Positions 46,120 to 54,828 are shown, counted from the first letter of the stretch. The stretch is 64,000 nucleotides of DNA from Thiomicrorhabdus heinhorstiae (GCF_013391765.2 NZ_JACBGI020000001.1:1-64000); one strand, 5' to 3'. Notes: generated by a model not told the origin, from the sequence alone. Translations and numbers: made by a program.

Positions 46120-46602
46120 TTAGTGATGGTGATGACCACCCGGTCCATGAGCATGTCCATGCTCTAGTTCTTCTTCGGTAGCGTCGCGCAGTCCGGTGAC
46201 TTCAACATTGAAAGTCAAATCAACACCGGCTAGAGGGTGGTTACCGTCAACGGTAACCTGATCGCCGTCAATCTCGGTAATTTCTACTGAATGCATACCG
46301 TGTTCGGATTGTGCTTCAAAACGCATGCCGACTTCTAGCGTGTCCACGCCCTGGAACATGTTACTCGGAACGGTTTGCACCAGAACATCGACACGCTCTC
46401 CGTATGCTTCGGCTGCCGGAACCTTAGCAGTAAATTTATCTCCGACTGACTTACCTTCCATTTGCTTTTCCAGACCTGGGATAATGTTTCCGTGGCCGTG
46501 AAGGTATGCCAGAGGGTTGCCGTTCGAAGCATCAAGTTGTTCACCGGCATCGTCTGTTAGAACATATTCAAAAAGAGCCACTTTGTCGTTTGCAATAGTC
46601 AT
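46120..46602 (-). CDS. slyD: SlyD-type FKBP peptidyl-prolyl isomerase with His-rich tail
   Basis: 160 aa. FKBP domain with inserted-flap region: LTDDAGEQLDASNGNPLAYLHGHGNIIPGLEKQMEGK and DGNHPLAGVDLTFNVEVT seen in pieces. The C-terminus EHGHAHGPGGHHHH is a metal-binding tail, as in SlyD, which delivers Ni to hydrogenase. Proline isomerase and chaperone. Shine-Dalgarno aggaag. Divergent from hemJ. Confidence 0.93.
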   Translation of the reverse strand: MTIANDKVALFEYVLTDDAGEQLDASNGNPLAYLHGHGNIIPGLEKQMEGKSVGDKFTAKVPAAEAYGERVDVLVQTVPSNMFQGVDTLEVGMRFEAQSEHGMHSVEITEIDGDQVTVDGNHPLAGVDLTFNVEVTGLRDATEEELEHGHAHGPGGHHHH

Positions 46603-46705
46603 AATTCTTCCTGGGTTAGGTGTATTAATATTGTCAACAAGGTATCATACAGCGAACCAATACAGGCTGCATGCTTTTAGTCGGATAGAAATAAGGAGTG
46701 ATTCT

Positions 46706-47128
46706 ATGCTGTGGTTAAAAACCTTTCATATTCTGTTTGTGATGTCATGGATGGCGGGAATATTTTATCTACCGAGGATTTTCGTACACTTTGTTGAGGG
46801 GCAAAAAGAGGGGCATGAGGTGATTCGCCTGGCGATTATGGGGCGCAAGCTTTATAAATTCATGACGTTAATGATGATGCTGGCGATCGGCAGCGGAATC
46901 TGGCTATGGCTGGCCTATTTCCCGGTTGCTCAGGGCATGGGATGGCTGCACGCTAAGATTGTTTTGGTGGTTTTGATGCTGGTTTACCATATGTGGAGCA
47001 AAGGACGTGTCAAAGAGATGGAAGAAGGCCGTTTGACGCATAACGGAAAATATTATCGCTGGATGAACGAATTACCGTTATTTTTGACCTTCGGAATCTT
47101 GTTTCTGGTTGTCTTCAAACCTTTCTAG
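46706..47128 (+). CDS. hemJ: Protoporphyrinogen IX oxidase HemJ
   Basis: 140 aa, four transmembrane helices. Oxidises protoporphyrinogen IX to protoporphyrin IX in heme synthesis. MLWLKTFHILFVMSWMAG (with conserved His8), YLPRIFVHF, GRKLYKFM and WLHAKIVLV, MWSKGR and RWMNELP are HemJ landmarks. ATG 46706 has ataaggag upstream; a long in-frame upstream extension overlaps slyD and is not real. Converges with, and overlaps by 14 bases, the b561-like gene. Confidence 0.9.
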   Translation: MLWLKTFHILFVMSWMAGIFYLPRIFVHFVEGQKEGHEVIRLAIMGRKLYKFMTLMMMLAIGSGIWLWLAYFPVAQGMGWLHAKIVLVVLMLVYHMWSKGRVKEMEEGRLTHNGKYYRWMNELPLFLTFGILFLVVFKPF

Positions 47129-47588
47129 ATGGAGAGCGGTTTTGTTCGACCGCTTTTTCCCCGGACCGCTTGTGTTGCCATAACATAAGCGGGATCATCA
47201 AACCAACTGCGCTGTGAATCAAGCTGCTGTACAGGGAATTATCCGGGTCTCCGAAATAGTAAATTCCCAAGGCCGAAATGAAAAGAGCAATCCATAAAAA
47301 CGAAAACAGGCCGCCGCTAAAGCGATTTTCGCGACGGCGCCAGTGGCCGCGCATATGAATCGTCCAGATTGCACCGACCATTGCGGTAAAACTCCAGGCA
47401 AAGATCGCATGCAGAGTCGTAATGGTATGACGCAAATCTCCGCTGCTGAAGGGTAAATCCATCAGCCAGTCGTAATCCCATTCAAGTCGAAAAACCGCAA
47501 CCGAAGGTAGCAGCAGAATACCTGATAACCATAAAGCTATCAGGAAAGCGGTGACAAAAATTAAAAAGCCTTTAGGGTAGCCGTTCAT
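47115..47588 (-). CDS. Four-helix membrane protein, cytochrome b561-like candidate
   Basis: 157 aa. Helices at about residues 8-28, 56-78, 93-112 and 120-137. His54/His60 (RHTITTLHAIFAW), His78/His82 (IHMRGH) and His125 (SLIHSAVGL) sit at helix ends, a spacing compatible with b-type heme ligation. Last gene of the minus-strand set FMN-carrier, ApbE, this protein; it could pass quinol electrons to the flavin protein. Family not identified; role inferred. Its 3' end overlaps hemJ. Confidence 0.65.
   Translation of the reverse strand: MNGYPKGFLIFVTAFLIALWLSGILLLPSVAVFRLEWDYDWLMDLPFSSGDLRHTITTLHAIFAWSFTAMVGAIWTIHMRGHWRRRENRFSGGLFSFLWIALFISALGIYYFGDPDNSLYSSLIHSAVGLMIPLMLWQHKRSGEKAVEQNRSPSRKV
47135..47158 (+). 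terminator. Rho-independent terminator of hemJ
   Basis: AGCGGT / ACCGCT (47135-47140 with 47149-47154) followed by TTTTT. It lies inside the 3' coding part of the opposite-strand gene. Confidence 0.7.
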
Positions 47589-47696
47589 ATCTTAATTTAA
47601 TACTGGAGTACAGAAACTCGCTATCCGCCGCAGGATTCAACTGCCCATGTTGCAGGTCTGAATCGGCTCGTTGTTATTTAACCGGCGAAGGAGTCG

Positions 47697-48542
47697 TTAA
47701 TGAAGTCGATAATGATAATCGACTTTGAAGACTTGTGCCAACTGCTTATGCTCTTCAGGCGGTGTTAATAAAAACACCTTGGTTAAAGCATCTGCCAGCC
47801 AGGTTTTTTTGGCAATAATCGTGACGGTTGCTGTTGGAGGGCTGATGCCCTTGTGATCGATTATTTTTGATGGGTAGGATAGGTTTTCGCTGTCGCTGAC
47901 TTCCGAAGTGGCAATCGCGCAGTTGGTGAGTTGCCCGAGCGAGGAGAGTGGTTGTAAATTTTTCTGGCTGCTCTGGATGCATTCCAAAGACGTGTCGCCG
48001 AAAATACGGCTGTCTCCTCCGGCATTAATCCAGCCGGATTCGATCCCATGCTTCTGGAGTATTTCGACAGCGGCGTCGACTGCATAGCCTTTTGCAATGC
48101 CGTCAAGACTGATTAAAAGAGGTCGTTTTGCTCGACCTTTCAGACCTTTGATCTCCAGATCTTCGGCAACAAGTGTAGTGTTTTCGGAAAGAATTTGTGC
48201 CGTTTTTGTCGGCTGCAGGTTCGGCAGAATGCCTTCATCAGCCAAAAAAGCGTTACTGAAACAGTTAAAACGGTTTTGTGTTTTATTTTGCAGGTAGAGC
48301 CCGAGACTGAGAACTTCGCTGGTTTCAAGAGATAACGGGACCCATTCTCCGTTGCTGTGGTTCAGTTTGCTTAGCTCGCTTGCCGGATCATGGGCGCTCA
48401 TCAGGTTTTGAATACGCTCGATTTTTGCATAGGCACTGCGAATCGCCAGCTCGGTTTGCGGTTTGTCGAGAGAAGCATAGACATTGATTTCTACAAAAGT
48501 CCCAAGCAGTGGGCGCATACGGCGAATTAATTGCGTTGTCAT
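47697..48542 (-). CDS. apbE: ApbE-type FAD:protein FMN transferase
   Basis: Attaches FMN through a phosphoester to Ser/Thr of exported flavoproteins. 281 aa; RRMRPLLGTFVEI, ISLDGIAKGYAVDAAV, GWINAGGDSRIFG and LADALTKVFLL are the ApbE signatures. Unusually no signal peptide or lipobox precedes RRMRPLLG, and I see no longer start, so by sequence it is cytoplasmic. It begins one base after the stop of its probable substrate, the FMN-carrier protein, and is surely co-translated with it. Confidence 0.9.
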   Translation of the reverse strand: MTTQLIRRMRPLLGTFVEINVYASLDKPQTELAIRSAYAKIERIQNLMSAHDPASELSKLNHSNGEWVPLSLETSEVLSLGLYLQNKTQNRFNCFSNAFLADEGILPNLQPTKTAQILSENTTLVAEDLEIKGLKGRAKRPLLISLDGIAKGYAVDAAVEILQKHGIESGWINAGGDSRIFGDTSLECIQSSQKNLQPLSSLGQLTNCAIATSEVSDSENLSYPSKIIDHKGISPPTATVTIIAKKTWLADALTKVFLLTPPEEHKQLAQVFKVDYHYRLH

Positions 48543-48543
48543 A

Positions 48544-49083
48544 TCAGGCTTGTTTTAAAAACAGTTGATAAATGGCCAATAACCTTTTTACGCCATTACT
48601 GACGTTACGGCAGGAGAGCGTCGCCCCGGATATATTGGCGATGTTCTTATTGAATCTGATCGTGTTCGGATCTTGAATGCCTTTGAACTGGGCGCGCCAG
48701 GGTGCACCTGTGATTTCGCTTCCATAGCTTTCGCGGTAATCCATGATCTCGATAGAGAGGACGCCGCCGTTCGGATCTAATGCCGTCGCGTAGGTGATGA
48801 ATTCGTGTTTGCCGATCACCTTATCGACAATGAACCACCCCAAAAATTCGGAACCTTGATAGGCTTTCCACATCTTTTGGGTTTTCCAGCGCTGGCGAAC
48901 GTCGCTCAAATCTTTAATCTGGTCGCGTTGATCTTCATTCAGTTCGAGAAAGGCCTCTTCGAAATGGTCCGCTTGGGAAAACAGGGCTTTTTGCGCCTGC
49001 TCGACAGTTAGGTATTCCACAGCGTACGCCGGTGTGCATATTGCGGCTACTGGAATGAAAAACAGAGGTGAGAACGATCTCAT
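48544..49083 (-). CDS. Exported FMN-carrier protein (FMN_bind domain)
   Basis: 179 aa with signal peptide (MRSFSPLFFIPVAAICTPAYA, cleavage near 21). FMN_bind domain with GWFIVDKVIGKHEFITYATAL, SIEIMDYRESYGSEI and APWRAQFKG; the flavinylation site is NIANISGATLS with Thr155 as predicted FMN acceptor (SGAT motif). Single-electron carrier in the periplasm. Start has caggatcg upstream. Forms a unit with apbE and the b561-like gene. Confidence 0.88.
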   Translation of the reverse strand: MRSFSPLFFIPVAAICTPAYAVEYLTVEQAQKALFSQADHFEEAFLELNEDQRDQIKDLSDVRQRWKTQKMWKAYQGSEFLGWFIVDKVIGKHEFITYATALDPNGGVLSIEIMDYRESYGSEITGAPWRAQFKGIQDPNTIRFNKNIANISGATLSCRNVSNGVKRLLAIYQLFLKQA

Positions 49084-49803
49084 TGTCGATCCTGTATATC
49101 TTATATATCGAACAGCTAATGCTGCTTATGACTAAATGAATTCGCTCGGCAATCGAGCGTAAAGAATGTGTTGAAAAAGAGGGGAGTCAAGTGAAAGTCT
49201 TGACTCCAACTTCATGTTTCCGATCAAATAACGATCGGTATCGGTTTGATCGGAATACTCTGACGCATCCCAAAAATTCATGGCGAATAGTTCCAGAAAT
49301 ATGGGGTTTCTTAGATCCGTAATGCCGTGCCGTATCGCAATGAAGCTGGTGGCGCTTGAAGGCAGAATGGATTTGCGGAACCTGTACATGGCTGAATAAA
49401 TTTCCCGATATTTTCTCTTTGGAGGTCAAGGGGGCTAAGCTTGAACCTAAGGAGAAAATGGAAAAATATTCAGTATGTTGAACCATGAATAACCTTTTAC
49501 GTAATTCCTTTTAACATTAAGAACTCAAAGCCCTGGGTATCAGGAGAGCGGAATCCAGCAAGGGAAAGTCAGGACTTTTGATCTCTTAAATATAAATAAG
49601 AATAATTCGTCTTCTTGATATATTAGAGGCTGTTGATCTGAAAGTCAATATAAATGAGAATAGTTTTTATTATATTTATTTTTATAAAGATGGCTGTTAG
49701 CAGGTTTGGGTGAGAAAGGTTTGGATGAAATTACGAGTGGGAAGGGGAAGTCTTGGCAACAGGACGAAACCGGGAAGGGTCCCGCCTGTTCAATTCCAGA
49801 TGT
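49084..49803. other. 720-base region with no convincing gene
   Basis: Lies between the FMN-carrier gene and the outer-membrane protein gene. Two overlapping minus-strand frames (49132-49389, 49187-49486) have ordinary codon use but no family resemblance and poor ribosome sites; they could be fragments of one decayed gene. Weak Fur-box-like sequences occur at about 49649-49668 (aaatgagaatagtttttatt) and near 49593. The region may contain an iron-responsive promoter for the downstream FMN-carrier operon. Confidence 0.4.
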
Positions 49804-49833
49804 ATTGGGCCATTCAGTTTGAAATAGCCCAAT
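49804..49833 (-). other. Intercistronic hairpin after the outer-membrane protein gene
   Basis: ATTGGGC / GCCCAAT (49804-49810 with 49827-49833) with inner TTCA/TGAA pairing, 12 bases past the stop of the barrel gene. No U-tract follows, so it may be an mRNA-stabilising or partial terminator structure rather than a full terminator. Confidence 0.5.
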
Positions 49834-49844
49834 CATTCCAAATT

Positions 49845-50747
49845 TTAGAAGTTATAACCGATTTTTAGGCGTGTTTCATAACTCTCGTGGTCAGCAAGGT
49901 GCAGACCGTTACGGTTATCGTCACTTTCGTCGGTTCCAACGATTTGTTGTGCGTAGGTCAGAGTAAACCACCAATCTTTGCTGCCGTAGTGGATGCTTGG
50001 TCCCGCGAAAGCGTCCCAGTGATCGAATGTCCAGGTTCCGTCTGTTGGATCAAGCATTTCCTGGTCTACCCAGCCTTCGGCACCGATGTACCACTTAGGA
50101 GCAAAACGGTATGAAACACCGCTGCGAAGTCGTGGTGCAATTGCCATTTCAGTGCTTTTTTGTCCGTCCGCTTTCCAGCTTTCCACTTCCAGTTCCAAGT
50201 TGGTCAGCCATTGTAATTGTCCGTCGAGGTAAGGCTTTTGCAGGATCAATTTGGTTTCCAATTCCCAGCCTTGACCTTTCTCACCGGTCAGACTGTCGAC
50301 CGTGTCGTAGGTCAATTCACCGTAAAGAGCGACACCAAGACCGTCTGCATAAGGGGAGAGCAACATATGCTTGATTTCGGCAGATACGCCGCTCAAATCA
50401 AAACTTTGCTGTGAACCGGAGATTTCCGGATCGGATAGGGGACCGGCACAGCCGACCCCGCAATCATAATCCAGACGGTAGGCATTCAGGTAAGCCGCAA
50501 TGCTGGTTCGGTTTGTCAAACCGTATTCGTATTCGGCACGTACGCTTTGCGCCTGATAATCTCCGCGTCTCTTATCGCCATGGTGAGTGATCCATAGGTA
50601 AGCTTCTTTGGCGCCTTGTGGTAATGTTTCGGCCCCTGCTGTATAGCCAAGCAGGTTTTCGTCGGCTTGGACAGCTGTAGAAGCAAAACCTAATGTTGCG
50701 CAAAGTGCAGCGGATACTAAGCCGGCAGTCAGCTTGTTTTTCATCAT
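49845..50747 (-). CDS. Outer-membrane beta-barrel protein, Fur-linked
   Basis: 300 aa with signal peptide (cleaved near VQA-DEN, residue 28). The rest is alternating strands rich in aromatic and Gly residues ending in Phe (KIGYNF), the barrel C-terminal signature. Contains a disulfide-size Cys pair CGVGC (near residue 96). Resembles uncharacterised transporter-like barrels (DUF6662-type is my tentative match). A promoter and Fur box precede it, so expression likely rises under iron limitation. Shine-Dalgarno gggagataag. Confidence 0.78.
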   Translation of the reverse strand: MMKNKLTAGLVSAALCATLGFASTAVQADENLLGYTAGAETLPQGAKEAYLWITHHGDKRRGDYQAQSVRAEYEYGLTNRTSIAAYLNAYRLDYDCGVGCAGPLSDPEISGSQQSFDLSGVSAEIKHMLLSPYADGLGVALYGELTYDTVDSLTGEKGQGWELETKLILQKPYLDGQLQWLTNLELEVESWKADGQKSTEMAIAPRLRSGVSYRFAPKWYIGAEGWVDQEMLDPTDGTWTFDHWDAFAGPSIHYGSKDWWFTLTYAQQIVGTDESDDNRNGLHLADHESYETRLKIGYNF

Positions 50748-50803
50748 TATCTTATCTCCCTGATAAAATTAATTCTGTTAGTAATAACAATTCGTATTTG
50801 CGT

Positions 50804-50831
50804 ATGTTAGCCATAATTATTTATAAGTCAA
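50804..50831 (-). promoter_or_regulatory. Sigma70-type promoter of the outer-membrane protein gene
   Basis: Minus-strand -35 TTGACT (50826-50831), 16-base spacer, -10 TAACAT (50804-50809). Adjacent to the Fur box at 50839-50857. Confidence 0.55.
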
Positions 50832-50838
50832 TCTAATT

Positions 50839-50857
50839 GATAATGATTTCTATTAGA
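50839..50857. promoter_or_regulatory. Fur box between divergent genes
   Basis: GATAATGATTTCTATTAGA matches 13 of 19 positions of GATAATGATAATCATTATC, with extra ATT/AAT half sites flanking it. It lies just upstream of the -35 of the minus-strand barrel gene and about 107 bases before the divergent small Cys-rich protein gene, so it could control both. Confidence 0.6.
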
Positions 50858-50963
50858 ATTATTTTTTTAAATCAGGTAAGATAAGAGGTAATCAAGTTTG
50901 AGAAAAGGATCTTAAGCGTATGTTTTACAAGCGATTTGCTTCGTAGTGATAAAGGATGAAGTT

Positions 50964-51206
50964 ATGGAAATTAATATCAGTCTGGATGAAAGGCATTTGA
51001 GCAAATTATTTGAAGCAGGAATACTGCATCCAAGTGATTTGAAGTGTCTGGATAGTGCTTCGCGTGATGTTGTACGCGCTTTATGTTTGCGTTTATGCCA
51101 TCCAAAAAATTGCATGCAGTGCGAACATCTTGAGAGCTGCTTGCAGACTTCTGCGCAAAAGTTTCAGGGTACGCAAATTGCCGTCTCTCTGCCATCGGAT
51201 CATTAA
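50964..51206 (+). CDS. Small Cys-rich protein, 80 aa, unknown
   Basis: From ATG 50964 (aaggatga upstream); a GTG at 50946 is a weaker alternative. Sequence MEINISLDERHLSKLFEAG, then HPSDLKCLDSASRDVVRALCLRLC and CHPKNCMQCEHLESC: six Cys in a helical context, suggestive of metal or Fe-S binding. No signal peptide. Divergent from the Fur-linked barrel gene and sharing its regulatory region. Family not recognised. Confidence 0.65.
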   Translation: MEINISLDERHLSKLFEAGILHPSDLKCLDSASRDVVRALCLRLCHPKNCMQCEHLESCLQTSAQKFQGTQIAVSLPSDH

Positions 51207-51319
51207 ACGTTTTAGCCTCTGAATTGAATCGCTGATCACGCCCGGTTTTTTGAGGCGTAGCGGCATAATCGGGTACAATAGGCGCAATTTCAAATTGAAT
51301 CTATTTAGAGTATGCAATT

Positions 51320-52696
51320 ATGTCAAGACAGCAGCCAACCGTCGGTGTCGTCAGTTTAGGATGTCCCAAAGCAACCGTAGACAGCGAACGAATTTTGACC
51401 CAACTGCGCAGCGAAGGGTATCACTTAACCAATAGTTATGAAGATGCGGATACCGTCATCGTTAATACCTGCGGTTTTATCGACAGTGCCGTGCAGGAAT
51501 CGCTGGATACTATCGGCGAAGCCTTGGAAGAAAACGGCAAGGTAATTGTGACCGGCTGTCTCGGCGCACGTGAAGAAGAAATCCTGAAAGTGCACCCCAA
51601 AGTGCTGGCCGTTTCCGGTCCGGCGGCTTATGAAGAAGTCGTTTCTGCAGTACATAAGGTGATTGCGCCTCCGGCGCATAATCCGTTTATCGATCTGGTT
51701 CCTCCGCAGGGAATCAAACTGACTCCGAAACATTATGCCTATCTGAAAATTTCCGAAGGATGCAATCACCGTTGCACTTTCTGCATTATCCCGTCGATGC
51801 GTGGCGACCTGGTCAGCCGTCCGGTCAGTGATGTTCTGGCCGAAGCCAAGCGTTTGAAAGAAGCCGGTGTCAAGGAACTGTTGGTGGTGTCGCAGGATAC
51901 GGCCGCTTACGGCGTCGATATGAAATACAAAATGGAATTTGCCGAAGGTCGTCCGACCAAAACCTCTATGGTCGGTCTGTGTGAAGCGCTTGGCGAAATG
52001 GGTGGGGTTGATGAGTTCTGGGTGCGTCTGCATTATGTTTACCCTTACCCGAACGTCGAAGAAGTTATTCCTCTCATGGCTGAGGGTAAGATTCTGCCGT
52101 ACTTGGATATGCCGTTACAGCATGCCAATCCGCGTATTCTAAAAGCGATGAAGCGTCCCGGTAATGTTGAGAAGACGTTGGAACGAATTAAAAAGTGGCG
52201 CGAACAGGTTCCGAATCTAACCATTCGTTCCACCTTTATTGTCGGTTTCCCGGGCGAAACCGAAGAAGAGTTCCAGGATCTGCTGGACTTTCTTGAAGAA
52301 GCGCAATTGGATCGAGTCGGCTGTTTCCAATATTCGCCGGTAGAAGGTGCGGTTGCCAATGATTTAGCCGAGCAGGTGCCGGATGAAATCAAGCAGGATC
52401 GCTGGGAACGTTTTATGGAAACCCAACAGCGTATCTCCGCCGATAAGATGCAGGCCAAAGTCGGTCAAATCATGCAGGTTCTGATTGACGAAATCGACGA
52501 AGAGGGAGCGATTGCCCGTTCTATGGCGGACGCACCGGAAATCGACGGCCTAGTGTTTATCGAAGATGGTTTCCACCTGCAGCCGGGTCAGTTCGTCAAA
52601 GTTGAGATTGTTGCCGCCGACGAATATGACCTGTGGGCGCGTCCGGTTGGCGAATTCGCCGAAGAGCAAACGACTTCCTATATCGAATTAGGTTAA
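51320..52696 (+). CDS. rimO: Ribosomal protein S12 methylthiotransferase RimO
   Basis: Radical SAM methylthiotransferase adding a methylthio group to Asp88 of S12. 458 aa: N-terminal UPF0004 domain with [13 protein letters not shown] and further Cys in NTCGFI and [10 protein letters not shown] for one 4Fe-4S cluster; radical SAM core with [17 protein letters not shown] for the other; C-terminal TRAM domain ending near [10 protein letters not shown] 51320 starts [17 protein letters not shown]. The deoxyinosine glycosylase gene follows 12 bases after the stop. Confidence 0.96.
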   Translation: MSRQQPTVGVVSLGCPKATVDSERILTQLRSEGYHLTNSYEDADTVIVNTCGFIDSAVQESLDTIGEALEENGKVIVTGCLGAREEEILKVHPKVLAVSGPAAYEEVVSAVHKVIAPPAHNPFIDLVPPQGIKLTPKHYAYLKISEGCNHRCTFCIIPSMRGDLVSRPVSDVLAEAKRLKEAGVKELLVVSQDTAAYGVDMKYKMEFAEGRPTKTSMVGLCEALGEMGGVDEFWVRLHYVYPYPNVEEVIPLMAEGKILPYLDMPLQHANPRILKAMKRPGNVEKTLERIKKWREQVPNLTIRSTFIVGFPGETEEEFQDLLDFLEEAQLDRVGCFQYSPVEGAVANDLAEQVPDEIKQDRWERFMETQQRISADKMQAKVGQIMQVLIDEIDEEGAIARSMADAPEIDGLVFIEDGFHLQPGQFVKVEIVAADEYDLWARPVGEFAEEQTTSYIELG

Positions 52697-52708
52697 GTTT
52701 CAGCTGGT

Positions 52709-53251
52709 ATGAGCGACGGGAGTAACCTGCAGCAATCGGCATATTTTTGTCAGGGATTTTCGCCGATCATTCCGCCGCAACCCCGTTTGCTGATTCTGGG
52801 AACCATGCCGAGCGTCGCCTCTCTTGAAGAGGCGTTTTATTATGCCCATCCGCGTAACGCCTTTTGGCCGATTATCGGTCGCATGGTCAATCGTGAACTG
52901 AAAGGGGTTGATGATAAAATTGCAGCCTGTCGGCAGCTCGGCATTCTGCTGTGGGATGTCCTGCAATTCTGTGAGCGTGAAGGCAGTTTGGATTCGGCAA
53001 TCAAAGCGCCGCAGGCAAACGATTTTCAAACGCTTTTTGAACGTTTTCCGCAATTAAAACATGTCGCTTTTAACGGTCAGGCGGCGGAAAAATTATTTAC
53101 CTCACAAGTGCTTAAAAAGCAGTTGCTCGACCCTTCGATCCAATCCGCTTTGCAGTTGATAACACTGCCCTCAACCAGTCCGGCCAATGCGCGCCTGAAA
53201 ATTGACGATAAATACTTGTTATGGCAAGAAAAATTGTCAGATTTATTGTAA
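52709..53251 (+). CDS. DNA-deoxyinosine glycosylase (UDG family 6)
   Basis: 180 aa base-excision enzyme removing hypoxanthine from deaminated adenine sites. LILGTMPSVASLEEAFYYAHPRNAFWPIIG is the family 6 motif 1 region (given in parts: GTMPSVASL, YYAHPRNAFWP); LPSTSPANA near residue 150 is motif 2. Cytoplasmic. Follows rimO closely and precedes trhP, probably in one transcript. Confidence 0.88.
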   Translation: MSDGSNLQQSAYFCQGFSPIIPPQPRLLILGTMPSVASLEEAFYYAHPRNAFWPIIGRMVNRELKGVDDKIAACRQLGILLWDVLQFCEREGSLDSAIKAPQANDFQTLFERFPQLKHVAFNGQAAEKLFTSQVLKKQLLDPSIQSALQLITLPSTSPANARLKIDDKYLLWQEKLSDLL

Positions 53252-53298
53252 AATACCCGATTCACTTTTTATTTTAACTTTCATGTAGGAGATTTGCC

Positions 53299-54828
53299 TT
53301 GCAAGCAGAGACTCAAATGAATGCAGTTCAATCGGAATTGCTCTCTCCGGCGGGAACGCTGAAGAATATGGAATACGCATTCGCGTATGGTGCCGACGCG
53401 GTTTATGCCGGTCAGCCGCGTTACAGTTTGCGTGTACGTAACAACGAATTTGACGAAGAAAATCTGGCCAAAGGGATTGCCCGTGCCCACGAATTAGGCA
53501 AGAAATTCTATGTTGTGTCCAATATCGCGGCGCACAACGCCAAGGTCAATACCTACATGAAAGACATCAAACCGATCATCGACATGAAGCCGGATGCGCT
53601 GATTATGTCCGATCCGGGGTTGATTGCGATGGTACATGCCGAATATCCGGAGCAGGAAATTCACCTGTCGGTGCAGTCGAACGCGGTCAACTGGGCAACG
53701 GTTAAATTCTGGTACAACAACGGTGTACGTCGTGTTGTATTGTCGCGTGAATTGTCGATTGCCGAAATCCGCGAGATCCGTGAGAAGGTGCCGGAGATGG
53801 AGCTGGAAGTGTTCGTTCACGGCGCTCTTTGTATCGCGTATTCCGGTCGCTGCCTGCTGTCCGGTTATATCAATAAGCGTGACGCCAATCAGGGAACCTG
53901 TACCAATGCTTGTCGCTGGAATTACAACACCTATGAAGCCAAAGAAGATGAATCCGGCGATGTCGTGGGTGTGCAGGTGAATAACGTACAGATCGATAAT
54001 ATTACCGATTTGACCGGGACAACCGGCCGTGAAGCGCCGGAACAAAATACTTATGCGCCGACTCTGGGCGAAGGTGAAACCACCGATCAGATGATGCTGT
54101 TGGAAGAAGAAGGGCGTCCGGGTGAATTGATGCCGGCGTTTGAAGACGAACACGGCACTTACATTATGAACTCCAAAGATCTGCGCGCAGTGGAATTGAT
54201 CCCCGAGCTAGTCGATATGGGTGTCCACTCTCTGAAAATCGAAGGTCGTACCAAATCGCATTACTATGTGGCGCGTACCGCCCAGGTTTACCGTAAAGCG
54301 ATCGATGATGCTCTGGCCGGTAAAGAGTTTGACCGTTCCCTGTTGGAAGATCTGGAAAGCCTTGCAAGCCGCGGTTATACCGAAGGGTTCCTGCGTCGTC
54401 ACGTGCATTCAGAGTATCAAAACTATGAATACGGCGTTTCCAAATCCGAGCGTCAGCGTTTTGTTGGTGAAGTGGTCGATGTCGTCGAGCGCGACGGTCG
54501 TTCCATGCTGCAAATCGATGTGAAAAACAAATTCTGCGTTGGCGATTCGATCGAGATTATGACACCGGCCGGTAATGTTTCAATGGTCTTGGATCATATG
54601 CAGACCCATCACGACGAAGTGGTTGATTGTGCCAAAGGTTCCGGCTGGCTGGTTCGCATTCCGAACCCGTTCAAGGACTTGGATAAAGAAACACTGCTGT
54701 TCGGCCTGATTATGCGTAACGAATCTTGGGGTGGAGACGTGAAACGCGACGCCGCAGCGCGCAAAGCCAAAGATGAGCAGGAAGCGAAAGACGCAGTTAA
54801 TAGAGCTGCCGCTAAAGCCTCTGCTTAA
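53299..54828 (+). CDS. trhP: tRNA 5-hydroxyuridine synthesis protein TrhP (U32 peptidase family, YegQ)
   Basis: 509 aa. Prephenate-linked hydroxylation of tRNA U34 to ho5U. LLSPAGTLKNMEYAFAYGADAVYAG, EVFVHGALCIAYSGRCLLSGY, and the Cys set in NQGTCTNACRWNY are U32/YegQ landmarks; SLKIEGRTKSHYYVA follows and the C-terminus is Ala/Lys-rich. TTG 53299 is the likely start (taggaga six bases upstream). Its ferredoxin partner yfhL lies 18 bases downstream. Long (E. coli YegQ ~453) because of a low-complexity tail and insert near residue 230-285. Confidence 0.93.
   Translation: MQAETQMNAVQSELLSPAGTLKNMEYAFAYGADAVYAGQPRYSLRVRNNEFDEENLAKGIARAHELGKKFYVVSNIAAHNAKVNTYMKDIKPIIDMKPDALIMSDPGLIAMVHAEYPEQEIHLSVQSNAVNWATVKFWYNNGVRRVVLSRELSIAEIREIREKVPEMELEVFVHGALCIAYSGRCLLSGYINKRDANQGTCTNACRWNYNTYEAKEDESGDVVGVQVNNVQIDNITDLTGTTGREAPEQNTYAPTLGEGETTDQMMLLEEEGRPGELMPAFEDEHGTYIMNSKDLRAVELIPELVDMGVHSLKIEGRTKSHYYVARTAQVYRKAIDDALAGKEFDRSLLEDLESLASRGYTEGFLRRHVHSEYQNYEYGVSKSERQRFVGEVVDVVERDGRSMLQIDVKNKFCVGDSIEIMTPAGNVSMVLDHMQTHHDEVVDCAKGSGWLVRIPNPFKDLDKETLLFGLIMRNESWGGDVKRDAAARKAKDEQEAKDAVNRAAAKASA

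Noticed and set aside
47705-47724. Fur-box-like sequence gataatgataatcgacttt
   Set aside because: It encodes the C-terminal residues of ApbE and no gene starts near it; probably chance from the Tyr/His codons.
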